A stretch of DNA of 64,000 bases from assembly GCA_003640385.1 (NCBI GenBank), contig RCAB01000278.1, positions 20,373 through 84,372 on the forward strand. Reading direction: 5' to 3'. Within the stretch, counting starts at the first letter, position 1. Each line of letters begins with the position of its first letter. The notes under the pieces are model-generated. The model was not told where the DNA came from, did not search any database, and saw only the letters and a program-made list of their open reading frames with translations. Positions 27,101-38,574 of this stretch are shown here, one piece after another. The position numbers and the translations under genes are program-made. The stretch comes from Setaria digitata (lineage: Eukaryota; Nematoda; Chromadorea; Rhabditida; Setariidae).

Positions 27101-27367
27101 ACTGAATAAATTGTGATTTTTCCGCTAACAGTATTTGAAGCTCTCATCGGGAAAAATTATTTTGAACTTTTTCCTTCCTTTTCTTTTTTTTTCTTTTTAT
27201 TCTAATTCATAAATTTAGTTTAGAAATTAATATAAGCNTGGGAAAAATTATTTTGAACTTTTTCCTTCCTTTTCTTTTTTTTTTCTTTTTATTCTAATTC
27301 ATAAATTTAGTTTAGAAATTAATATAAGCTTACCCAATCTGCTGAGACTCTCCAGTATTTCACTCAT
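18135..27367 (-). CDS. Nuclear hormone receptor (nematode HNF4-related type)
   Basis: Ligand-regulated or orphan transcription factor, predicted 412 aa. Exons: 27334-27367, 25235-25381, 24630-24695, 22101-22255, 21758-21859, 20961-21127, 19553-19753 (second copy 20283-20483), 19296-19369, 18431-18624, 18135-18233; all phases agree. The first exon codes MSEILESLSRL and runs straight into the DNA-binding domain (about residues 13-85). The first zinc finger has CTIC and the P-box region CRGCNAFFRR; the second has C-x5-C-x9-C-x2-C ending CRACRLKKC, followed by GMDRKAVQPKR. The ligand-binding domain runs from about residue 160 to the end and matches HNF4-like receptors in pattern (LRYMLL, then FIIPGH, then LIDELIAP, then MFWNP, then LLLLSP). 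Introns 1 and 3 are over 2 kb and carry low-complexity DNA. The exon at 19553-19753 is duplicated across a contig join and should be counted once. The exact orthologue was not identified. Confidence 0.87.
18797..19136. repeat. Duplicated flanks around a single n (18967)
   Basis: Bases 18797-18966 and 18968-19136 are near-identical copies inside a nuclear-receptor intron. They hold (AAAT)n, poly-T and a few substitutions. Assembly overlap artefact. Confidence 0.85.
19353..20752. repeat. Large duplicated flank pair around a single n (20082), contains a coding exon
   Basis: Bases 19353-20081 and 20083-20752 are almost identical apart from an extra stretch of about 60 bases near the end of the left copy. 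Each carries a complete copy of the same 201-base ligand-domain exon (19553-19753 and 20283-20483) plus the edge of the next exon. The exact identity, the n at the junction and twelve similar junctions in the window show an unmerged overlap. Confidence 0.9.
22660..23335. repeat. GC-enriched intronic segment with 27-28 bp tandem repeats
   Basis: This part of the third intron of the receptor gene has clearly higher GC than its surroundings. Around 23049-23135 a unit of the form CTGAATCCxAxCAGAATxAC is repeated about three and a half times with divergence. A second, weaker pair of related 45-base units lies near 23255-23335 (sharing AAGxxTxTGGCCA). No transposase or long open frame was seen. It may be a repetitive element or an intronic enhancer. 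Confidence 0.4.
23724..23930. repeat. Duplicated flanks around a single n (23825)
   Basis: Bases 23724-23824 and 23826-23930 repeat the same intronic sequence; one copy has four extra bases. Contig-overlap artefact. Confidence 0.85.
24923..24972. repeat. Perfect 50 bp palindrome with (AT)n core
   Basis: The arms ACATTTATTGACACAT (24923-24938) and ATGTGTCAATAAATGT (24957-24972) are exact reverse complements, joined by alternating AT, so the whole 50 bases can fold into a hairpin or cruciform. It lies in the second intron of the nuclear receptor gene. Confidence 0.85.
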
Positions 27368-27575
27368 AATTACTTTTCAAATATGTGAATATTGCTGTTG
27401 AAGGTACAGAGTTGAATGAAGATGGTGAAGTTAGTGAGTGAATCGATGCTACAGTAGGTAGTATGAGAAAAGTTGATGATAATGATAATGATAATGACGA
27501 TAATGATAATGATAATGATGAATTTTAATGTTAAANGATAATGATGACGATAATGATAATGATAATGATGAATTT
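27149..27575. repeat. Two duplicated joins (n at 27238 and 27536) flanking the receptor start exon
   Basis: Sequence 27149-27237 recurs after the n at 27238, and the GATAAT-rich stretch ending at 27535 recurs after the n at 27536. The first-exon region of the nuclear receptor (27334-27367) lies between these two joins and is itself single copy. Confidence 0.8.
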
Positions 27576-30500
27576 TAATGTTAAAGCAAAAAGATGAGAT
27601 GTGCAGTAAAATGAACAGCGATTGCTGAACTAAGATTACAAGAAGGAAAAATAAAGGAAGGAAGATCGGTGATGGAAAAGAAAAAATGAAATGGAGAAAA
27701 AAAAAAAAAAAATGGAAAAAAAAAAAAAGAAGCAATGAAAAGATGATGATTTTCTGAGTAAAACGTTATGATGATGAAATGACAGTTTCCGAAGATATAA
27801 TAAAATTAGGAAATTTAGTGCTATTTTTGGAAGACACAATGGTATCATCAAAAGTTTTTATCACTAAAATGATCATTACTGTATAACAACGTCATCATAC
27901 AAATGTATATGAAGGGAAGTAAATTTAGTTTCATTAATATTTTTAAAATGAAAATTATTTTCTTTCTTTCTTTTCAAAAAAAAGAGAGGAAAAAAAAATA
28001 AAATTAATCGAATTTCCATTTCTAATCAATTATTTCATTATTTCTATTTTACAAATGATGAAATGTTACCTTTTTTTTTTTCCTCTTCTTCTTCTTTTAG
28101 CATTACATTTTAAGTTCTGTAATATATTTGCCTGAACGTGAAGTGATATGAAATGAATTTATAGTCAAATTTAATGAATGAGTGATATGTGATGAGGGAA
28201 TGAATTGGATTAATAATGAACGGATAAGGACAAGTTATACATATGGTTCCTATTAGTAGATTCTCTTCCATTCAATTATATTAATTACTATTATCTTCAA
28301 ATACATTTAAATAAGTCATTTTAAGTAAATCGATGTAGGTGCCTAATTTTCAACATTTACTCTTTGATAATTTTGCGCTTTTGATAATTGATTTTGATGC
28401 TGACAAATTTATAATTTGCAGTAATTTAATAATAACTTTTAACAAAAAAAAAAGAGAAGACGCAAAATTATTTTCTTCTGAATCCGAATTTGTTGAGTTT
28501 CCATTTAATTTTGTACACAGGACTTATTATCTAATTAGCATTGCAAATCTTTTACTAATGAATATTCACCAAAACGAAAGTTTAGTGCCAATACCGTGAC
28601 GATTTCTACCCTCAGTATTTATATCATCTTGTTCCAGTTAAAAAAAAAAAAGAAAAAAAAACATATGATTAGATTTTGGTCTCGAGAAAAATTCTCTGAA
28701 ATTAATTAATTTCCAAAATTAATCAAAAAAATGCTGCCAAAATGTGGTGAAACATTCTAGTAATATAAAATTACTATCGTGTACTTTGCATAAATAAATT
28801 TCATTCACCTTTTTCTTCTTTTTTTTTTTATTTTTTTTTTTTTAAATTTTTTTCAGTAATTTTAATCATATGTGAATAATGCATATGTATAACACAGATG
28901 TAACTTATGACTTATTAATATTTCTTGATGTCTTATTGAAAAAAAACTATTAAGTGGATATTTTTGATCGAAAATAACCACTTATATAATTACAATTTCA
29001 TACTATTAATTATATTATAACTATCCTGAGAATAGTTTTCCTTATCTCAAATCATTCTGGTGAAGAGTAATCATTATACAGCGAACATTCCATACGAGAA
29101 TAATCTTTCGATGGAAAATTTCTTCCTTCTTCAGCTACTCCTTTTACTTGTATATATAGTACCTAATTGTTTATTTATTTCATTTAAGGTAATTTGAAAA
29201 TCAAAAAAGAAAAAAAAAATTTTTATTCAAATTTGACAGTTAAAAAAAAAAAGAATTTCATCGAAGAAATAAAAATTTATTTATGTTTTTTTTTTTTTTC
29301 AATTGCTCAAATTACCTTTAAGTGTTACATTGATAATCGATTGTGTATTTTTTCTAACGTTTATGTAAGTTTGAGGAACATAATTTGCCGACAATTTTGA
29401 TCATTAACATTTTCAGAAACTAATCAATTATCACAAAAGGATAAGTTGATAAAAACGAAATGATCAATTGTTCAAAAAATAAAAAATAAGAGAGAAATAT
29501 ACGTTTTAAAATAAAGTGGATGGATAATAAGAAGAACGTCATCAAAATAATATTAAACAGGTGCAAAGAAAAAAAAAAGCAAACAAACAAAAAAAAAAAA
29601 AAAAGAAATAGGAAAAAGCCATTTATACTTTAATTTATGATCATTTCAAAAAAATTTTGTTAGGCAATTAATTACAAAAGATATACGTGTGCATCGCTTT
29701 CTAAATTTCACCTCGTTAATTTAGTTTAATTATTAATTAAAACTTGACTGTGCCTTCAGGTGGATATATGCTTCACATTTTGTTTAATAAAAATTGAAAG
29801 CGTTTTTTGAATGTAAAATCAGCACCTAGTTAATTTCGTTTAATAATTAAATTGATTAATGATTAAACTGGATAAAAGCTATTTGAATATCTAGCCAATG
29901 ATAACAATGGAGAAAGTTGTTGAAAATGGAGAAAATAAAATGGAAAACAAGTATTTGAGTAGTAATTTTAATTCAATGCATTTAATTGCCTCAAAAGAAT
30001 TAAAATGGCTATACAGATATTAATATTCAAGAGGAAAAAGAAAAACTGTAAAAAGATAAAATTATTTATTTCCATGTCAGGAGGGATTTTTTTTGAGAAT
30101 GGCAAGGAAAAATTCCTATGTTACTTACAATTCTAATTTTATTTACTATACTTTGAAATGCGGGTATTTTAAATAATAACTGAAATGATAAGTTGAAAAT
30201 ATCAAAGTGAAGAGCTATTTGTCAAAGCATTATTGATAAAAACACTTAGAAAATAAAAAGAAAAACTATGAAAATGACTGATTACAAAAACTTAAAACAT
30301 TTTTATCAGGTTTCTGACCCATTTATTTTCATTTTGGCCAAACATACTAAAGACAAGTCCATTTTCATTTCTTTTTTTTTTTTTTTTAAGCAAACAGGTA
30401 AGAGACATTAATCCAGTATCAACTATAATTAAATTATTATAATTATTCATTTGGTGTACAAACAAAACATGGTAATAAATGAAAATTTTTGATCAACATT

Positions 30501-32691
30501 TCAAATAACATTAAAAAATGATGTATATTTTGACTAAATGAAAATTAATCAAAATTATTGAAAAGTGAAATTAATGAAAATCAAAATTCGCTAATATAAA
30601 TTACCGTTTCGTTCAGTCCCCTTTCACTATTAATTTTTTTCATTCTTTATACTTCGATATTCGAATCTGTTTATTACATCACTTATGATTAGCAGAAAAG
30701 CTGACAAAAAAAAAAAAAAAAAAGAATGCCACGAAGATAAAAATGAGAAAATGAAACAAATTTAAAAATTAATACTGAAAGTGAAATTTCAGAATTAAAA
30801 GCATACATCTGAACCAGAAAAATGAGAAAAAAAAACAACGAACAATTTAAAATAATCTTTTAATTTCACTTTCTCAGAAATTATTTATTGTATAAATGTT
30901 TGTGCTAATCAACTAAAATTATTTGTGAATAAACTGCTCTACTGGCAAATATTTGAAATTAGCGAAACGAAGATGTAAGAGAAAAATCCATTAATGTTGA
31001 AAAAAAAAAAAAAAAAAAAAATCTCAACAAAAGAATAAAACACACTTTCACTTTACTCTTCCTTTCCTTCTAATTTCTTCACAGCCCATAAATGGCACTG
31101 AAGACAGTTTATTTTATTTTACTCCTTCAGTCAAAAATCCATTCAACATCATTGCAAAATTTATTTCTGAATTTCCGCCAACATCAACATCCCTGAATGT
31201 TAAGAAATAGGCTCACATCCTTTCGTCTTTTGAATTTCTCTTCATCAGAAATTTAGAATTCTTTGGATGTTAAATGTATTCAACTCAAAGGATGGTAATT
31301 GCACTTGGAATATTGCAAAATTACTATCTGCATTGGGATGTTGAAAGGCAGTAAAATTTACAATAAGAAATAACTGTAAACTTGAAACTTTTGTTTTGCT
31401 ACTTCATCTCTTCTAAGCATTCCTTCTCTGACTGAGACAAAAGTGCAGATCAGCATGTCAACAAATAAATAGCATTTCATATTTGCTGTTTATAAATGTA
31501 TAAGTTACAGCTAATCTCAATGTTACAATGGAAATTATATGATGTAAAGTGAGATAAATACAACAAAAAGAGCGCACACCAAACTTCTGCCCAATTTAGT
31601 TAGTAAATTAAAATACAGTAACAAAATTGTGCTATATCTAAGTTACTTTTTCACCATACGGTATATTTTGATATATTTAGCGCAGAATAACTCGAAGCAT
31701 CTACACTCCGAGCACAAATCTTTTACGCAAGTCAAATTAAATTGGGAAATCAAAAATGAAATATATTATATATATACACACCTTAATACCAAGACCAATC
31801 AGAAAATCTATCCTTACCAATATTCGCAAGTACAAAAGCGATCATATGGAAATAATTCATGCGTCATAGTATCAGACGAAAATTTCAAACTGATACATCA
31901 GTGAAAAATCAAAAAATATTTATATGACCGATTGTTCATTATATTTATATGACCGACTCAAAATTAATAATATCTTGTAGCAAATCAACACAGATATAAA
32001 ATATCACAGCACAATAATGTCAGTAAAAGCATCCACGCCCAGTGGATGCATACCACTTTCAAAAAAATGTAGTTTTATTCAAATATTTCAAGTCAAATCA
32101 AATAAGCCGAAGGAAGATCAAAACAGAAAGACACCCTCTACTTTACTCTTTGAGGAAGCATAAAAAGGATTGCACATTCGAAATCATTCAAGAATATACT
32201 AATATTAAAAATTTGATATATTATGCATTTACTTCTTACTCTGAAAGCACTTAGAGAAAAATCAAGAAAACAACAAATGGTTAAAGTAAAAAGCAAATCT
32301 GCATACCATTCGCCTTCACATCACAGTATTTCCATCAATTAACCAACATTGATACGATTCAACTTTGCTGTTCAGTTGCTATCAAAGACCTTTCCGAATA
32401 ATATCGATGCCTTTCACTTAAAATTTGTCAAAAACATTACTGCAGGCAAAGAGTGTCAAGCTTTCTGAGAATTTTAAAACTAATAAAGCTGGGAGGGTTT
32501 TTAAAAATACAACCTCCCTTCAAACAAAGGACTCGTAGCAAAACAATGTATAGTATAGATCTCGAGCAAATTTTTGACAAGACACCGATAAATTAGACAA
32601 ATTATAAATCGGAAAGATTAGCGTGATTTAATATCAAATAATAAATCATTCTAAGTTCTTTAAGTTAATTTGATTGCAATTGAAAAAAGAC
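27576..32691. other. Intergenic region, no supported gene
   Basis: From 27.6 to about 31 kb the DNA is AT-rich with poly-A/T tracts. From about 31.0 to 32.69 kb homopolymer runs are fewer and base composition is more even. Part of this may be 3' untranslated sequence of the zinc-finger gene ending at 32692. Open frames at 31629-31904 and 32042-32254 have no recognisable motif and no splice support. Confidence 0.5.
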
Positions 32692-35600
32692 TTACAGATT
32701 TTGCTGGATTCTCAAGCATTTAGGACAAGGCTTCCCACTTTTTCTTCTTTTGGTAGCACATTTTTGATGACTCAGTGAACCACATTCTTCACACCGATCA
32801 ACATATTCAGCTTGAAATGGGAACAACAAATCATTCTTTTGATCACACAGCTCGCAAACGAATGCTTGCGCACGGCAGTGCTAAAATAGTATAGTATGTA
32901 TATCATCATAAATCAAATGACATTAATTGAGTCATCAAAAAATGCATCTAACCTCGCATCCTTCAATGTGATATTGTCCGTATTGTACCAGAGGAGAAAT
33001 AATCCGAAAAAGCTCTCCTTTTCTTACATTTTCCAAATCTTCCATTGAATAGACATCTGCGTCCGACAACATATAGTTTGGTATTGTCGAAAATATAGAG
33101 TATAAACTAAAGTAAATCATTTTTTTTAATGTAACCACAGTTCTCCTTCAGAAAGTGTCCTTCAAATTCTCAGCTGGTATCTCTGAGTGGCACTTTAGAA
33201 GAATTCTATAAAATGGCACTGTGTGAAAAAACAATTGTAAATATGGCTCGAGGATAGTTTAATTAAGCAGACAGATTCTCACTAATTTGCATAAGTGCTT
33301 TTACAGAATAATGTTTAACTTTTTTTTGGAAACATTTCTATTATATGTATTCAGAACTGACTATCAGATGAGATGCCGCAACAAGTGACTGCACGAAATT
33401 TTATTAAGGGATTACTGAAAGGCTGATATTAATACCTACTTCCCATACTTTGTGATTGTTTCTCTAGCAATATTGCAAAGCCGTATGTAAGACCAAACAT
33501 GCACTAGCTTCACTCGTAATTCTCTAATTTTTTTTAACCGACGAATCCTGCTGTAAAAATGAGAATCAATCGCTGATGCGTTAATAACCGGCTGTCGATG
33601 ATTATCTAATAAGAATCGATATGCTATATCGGAGACAGGATATTCTCTGAAAAATGAAATCTAATATTAACAATTAAAAACAAATTTCAACTATATTTAC
33701 CCCTACTTCCATATTAATTCTTATACAGTTTCACCAAAAATATTTATCATAGCAGACTCATGATAATTTTCACATGATCAACAGATAAGCATATACTTAA
33801 AACTCCATTGATATATAACACGTGCTGGAATACGACTTTTTGCACCCTGATGGCATCGTTGGCAAAATACTTTCCCATAATAATCGCAGTAACGCATTCG
33901 ACGGCAGTATACTTTAGAAACTTTAATACCACATCCACCACACCGATATTGCTGCTCTTCAAGAAGCTTTCGCACACTTAAATTTACTCATTACTCATTA
34001 GAGAAAAATGAATACTCCTCCTCTACCACGGAAACTTAGACAAATGAAACTTCCTAATCGCTTTAGCGTACTGCAGTAACTTAACTGATGCAATAAGTCC
34101 TCAAAAAAAAAAACTATTTCAGGATATACAATTTTATTCCTTCACTTATTTAGTAGGAATATCAGTGAACGCATGGATATGGCACTTTTCCAAATTTTTT
34201 TCTTTTAAATACGTGTTTGTGATTGTCAAACATCGAATACTAGCTCAATAATGAAAGAATATTCATCAGAATATCAATGCAAAACCTCTGAAGCTCTGGA
34301 TGAAGCCTGAAAATCCACTGCTTTCTTGGAGGTGCCCAATTCTCTGAACCACGAAAGAAAATCGGCCGACCATTGTTATCTACTTCATCGAAAAACACCG
34401 CTATATCATCTGGCATTGGAAGGAGCTACAAAGCAAGTTATAAACATATAATGTAAAGTAGGGAAATTAATCTGGAAGGAAAAGAGAGGAAAGGATACCT
34501 TTTGAGGTGCTTGAGCATAAGAAACAAGCCACTGTATGTCGGCAGCTGACCGTGGTTTATATGTCGTCGAAAACTGTTTCAATAATGAAGATGCAATCGC
34601 TTCGGCCGAACTTTCACAAGTACTGTCATTGTCACCTTCACTGTTCTTACTAGACCTATGATATGACGTTTCTTAAAATAATTGTTCAGCGCATGTTAGC
34701 TAAATTTAGCTTACATCCCACACTGAAACACTAAAAGGTTCTCATTAAATTGAAAAATGAATCTGGGAGAACGTTTAATTATACTCGAATAAGAAATATC
34801 GTAGAATGTATGACAAAGTCTTACATTTCTTTATCCTGATCACAGTGTAAATCGTTGGCAGAAGCAGAAAACAACGATGGTCCAGGAAAATGTTCTTCTG
34901 CGGTCCTTTCAGAAGAACCAGCACAAACCAATTCCGAAGATACTGTTAGTGTTGGACAAGAACTTGCCTAGAAATGATATTTTTTATAATAATACTTTCT
35001 CTATCTGACTCTAAATTCACACTTTGTCTTATTAGGTTATATTAGCTAAAAGATTTTACTCCTTAAATGATATCGAAAGATGTAATTTGACAGGAATGTA
35101 TTAAAACAGATTAATTGAATAAATTACTGATATAAAATGCTAACATTTTTAATACATCCAATGAAATTTTGTTGGGATTCAACCACTGCACGCCACTGCA
35201 TTTGTTCCATCGCAGCAATAAGCAATTCGCTCAGGTATAAATGCATGTTTTCCTGAAACATTTATTAGATTCAACAGCTAATTTGGGATTTGGAAGAATT
35301 TATATGATAAGTGAGTAAGATAGAAGGCCTTTAAAATTTGTCCCTCGAAATGTATTACATAATACCGGCTACGCAGAAATTTCTTCATGTGTGAATCACG
35401 ATATTCTCAACAATTGCTAAACTAAAAAAATGAAAATTATTAGACACCTATCCATAAAATATTCCTGTAATAAGGATGGAATGTAATGCTTAAAGAATTT
35501 GCTATCTTGAAACGATTAAGTAATTAAGAGAATTCACCTTCTCCTTCTAGAGGTGTCTCCGTAGTAAAGTTTTTAAACATAAAAATGAAAGGAAATGCCT

Positions 35601-36324
35601 AATTACATGGTTTCTTTATAATGGAAAAATAATGAACGAAAACTCACGCGTTCTATATCTCGTGAAATTTCCAGATCATGTCTTCGTGATTCAATGAGAA
35701 AACGTTTTGCATCATCCCAACTACCAGAAATTTGGTCGTCATTTATCTCGTCATCATGCAGGCGCAATTCTAATGCTTTCTCTGAATCCTGCATCATTAA
35801 CACTCCTTTTATAAATTATTTACAATAAAAAACCATTCAGGATTAGCTCAATCAAAAACAAAATTAAATTTACGCCAAAGTTATTTAGGAATGCGACTCA
35901 TCAAAAAAATGCAATTTAAGTCAGAACTTAACGAAAATAATTCATATGAGGATGCAATAATTTATGGATATTACAAATATTAATTCCCACTAATATTTCG
36001 AGCAGTGCTGCACACATATCATGGAAGTGAGGACAAAAAAGAGACTTCGACGATTCTTGGCCTGAACAAAATCTTTTCATATCACATGATTTCCACTCGA
36101 TTATATCAAAGCTTAGTTGCTAAAGACAATAAACAAACCGGAAAAAATTGTGACAGTATACTGGAGCAATAAATGGGCTCAGAATTGTGTCGTCGATGAC
36201 TGGTACTATTAGTGCCACATTTTTTTAAGCCTGACGTCACTTCCGCTACCGTACTAGATGTCATCCAATCCGCAGATTCATGGCAGGATGTATCCATCGT
36301 ATTACACCGCCGAATTATCCCCAT
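32692..36324 (-). CDS. Rubicon-homology (DUF4206/zf-RING_9) zinc-binding protein
   Basis: Likely membrane-traffic or autophagy regulator of the Rubicon/PLEKHM1/DEF8 group, whose C-terminal Rubicon-homology domain binds RAB7 in characterised members. Exons supported by phase: 35991-36119, 35648-35788, 35145-35252, 34825-34967, 34499-34649, 34286-34425, 33797-33976, 33440-33646, 32953-33106, 32692-32880 (513 codons plus stop), preceded by a first exon starting at 36324 whose 3' end is uncertain. The homology domain begins with CGGCG and proceeds through YCDYYGKVFCQRCHQG, the stretch PVSDIAYRFLLDNH, YSMEDL, and a terminal zinc cluster with CELC, RCEECG, HQKC and CPKC. The middle is serine-rich and acidic. 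No PH domain and no clear RUN domain were seen. The start lies 7 bases after an acceptor-like TTTCAG (36332-36333), fitting trans-splicing. It is divergent from the AATF gene. Confidence 0.78.
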
Positions 36325-36439
36325 CGCGATCCTGAAATTTTGCGAAATAATCGTAAAAGGACCGTGTTGGCAATTCTATACAATCTTGTTTGCAATTATA
36401 AAAAAAGAAAAAAAAAACGATGAATACCTTGAGCGAGCA

Positions 36440-37221
36440 TCCTCCACGTAGCGTACGTGAGAATAAAAAAATATTAAAGCGTACCTGCTACGTGTACATC
36501 AATCGCACATTATTATCGAATATGTGCTTTATCGCTTGCTTCTGTTCTATTAGTTGGTGGTGACAGTTTTGGATTTTCCGGAATTAATTTCTTCTCACTG
36601 ATCCAGTTTATGTGATATGCTACCTCATTGCTAGTTTATTTTTTTTTCCTACCCTAAATTTTAATTTGAAAAATATTTTGAGAAATTGAGCAACTGACGA
36701 CTTCTTGTCTCTTTAAATTGCGAAAAGTTTCCATTAGCCGATGCTATGACAACTTTCTTGAAAATTTTTCATATTGTTAATTAATATTTTATGCTCTTCA
36801 GCAATTTTCTATATGGCACTGTGTGTTTGTACTGCTATAAATGGAGCATAATCAGGGTTTCTTTATTCTTAACAGCATAATTCTTGTAATTTCTAATTAA
36901 GTTTCAATTAACCATAGCTATAATTATAGTTCAAATTTGAAAAAATAATACATATATATATATGTATTATTTTTTTTTTTTGTTAAATTTACACATTGAA
37001 TCTCACTCTAAATCTTGTAATAACATTTGCTACAAAACGAAGCATTAAAAATTGCATATTTTCCATTTTATAATTTTATTTTGCTCCAACAACTATAGGC
37101 CTATTTAGTTATGTAGGAGACTGCAGATTTGATTAATTATAAAAAAGCTTTTACGAATGCGTTCGATGGCTTTGCTTCAGATCTCATGTTCAAGGCCATT
37201 ATACTTAATATTCAGGTAACT
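36440..37221. promoter_or_regulatory. Divergent promoter region between Rubicon-like gene and AATF
   Basis: The two start codons are about 0.9 kb apart on opposite strands. Near the minus-strand gene lies an exact inverted repeat, CACGTAGC at 36445-36452 and GCTACGTG at 36487-36494, with an extra TACGTG at 36454-36459. Further in, 36941-36975 is an AT-rich palindrome (AAAAATAATACATA and its complement). Promoter function is inferred from gene arrangement. Confidence 0.45.
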
Positions 37222-38529
37222 ATGGCGTCATTTGTGCAGGAGTTTATTAAATCGCTAGAAGGACAAGTTGCCGAACTTCCAGACACTGAATTAGCTGATC
37301 TTGCTGAAGGTGTGACTTTTCTGTGTGGCTTCGAGTTTCATTACTGTTACGACTATAATTTATGCTTCAACGCACAGAACTTTTAAACAGAAAAGTTTTA
37401 CTGTTTTCTTTTTCTTTTTTTTTTTTCAGATTCTAGAGCTGTTTGGGCACAGAAAGAAACAGCAGAAAGCAAGGAAACAGTTCCGGTGATTTTCAGCTAT
37501 ATAGTTTTGAAAGAGTTTTTATCTTTTTATCAGTGATAGGAAAAAAACATGGATTTAGTAAGCGAGTTAATGTGCAAATGTACAAATATTTTAACTGATT
37601 TATGAAGTTCGGTTTGATTGCTCATTTATTGAGTCGTTTAGTGACGTTCGTTTAATGTATGAAAAGATTGAACTTTTGTAACATATTTCGAACTTGTTTT
37701 TATTAGTTGTTGATCAATCTTCAGGATGAATTTTCAAAGCGACGATTGATTGTAGCTCAGGAGTTAGACAGTGAGCGCTATGAAGGTCGGAAAATATCGT
37801 CGAAAAAAGTTTTTACGGGTGATGATATATGCGATATAGCACGACCTGCTGCAAAGACTAGGGACAGTGAAGATTCTGGTTAGACATTTTTTTATTTGGT
37901 ATTCTTTTCGAACAATGAGTTACACAAGTAATCTCATTTCCATCAATATGTTTGAATTTTTTGGCATTATTTCACGCCATGACAAAAGTAGCACTTGATT
38001 TACTCATCGCTGTTAAAAGCACAAAAAGTTGGATAGAAGACACTACCATGTTATTGTTTTAATTATCGGAAAAGGTATCACATGTTTTATCATCCAGATA
38101 CTATGGAGGATGAGGAAGACAGCAGCGATAGCAACAGTGTTGCCAGTAACTCTGATCAGCAGTCATTTTCTTGCGATGATAATGATAGAAGCGACGGTAA
38201 TTGTAAATGTTTCTATGAACTACAGGAGTAGAGAATTGGTTTTTTATACACGTATGGTTGCGGTTCAGAACAAAACTTTTTTTTCTCATTTTTAATATAA
38301 ATTAGTATCGAAAAAGCTTATTCGAAGAAGTTATTGGCGATTAAGAAAGAGAAATTGTAATTTCCTGAGTTTTCATATCGAAAATGTGAAGATGTCAGGA
38401 ATTGAAGATTCATCTGTAATTTTTTAGAAACTTCGGGAGATGGCGAACGGTCTGAACTGAAAGAAATAGATGGTGCTGATAAAAGTTTGGTGACAATTTC
38501 AAACGACGTACAGCATCAGAAAGGTATCA

Positions 38530-38574
<45 letters not shown>

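Noticed and set aside
27370..27735. 121-codon minus-strand frame with an unknown residue
   Set aside because: It spans the contig join at 27536 and a GATAAT repeat; the frame is an artefact.
31629..32254. Two plus-strand frames of 91 and 70 codons
   Set aside because: No domain, no splice sites and no similarity to known families; the region is probably downstream untranslated or spacer DNA of the minus-strand gene.
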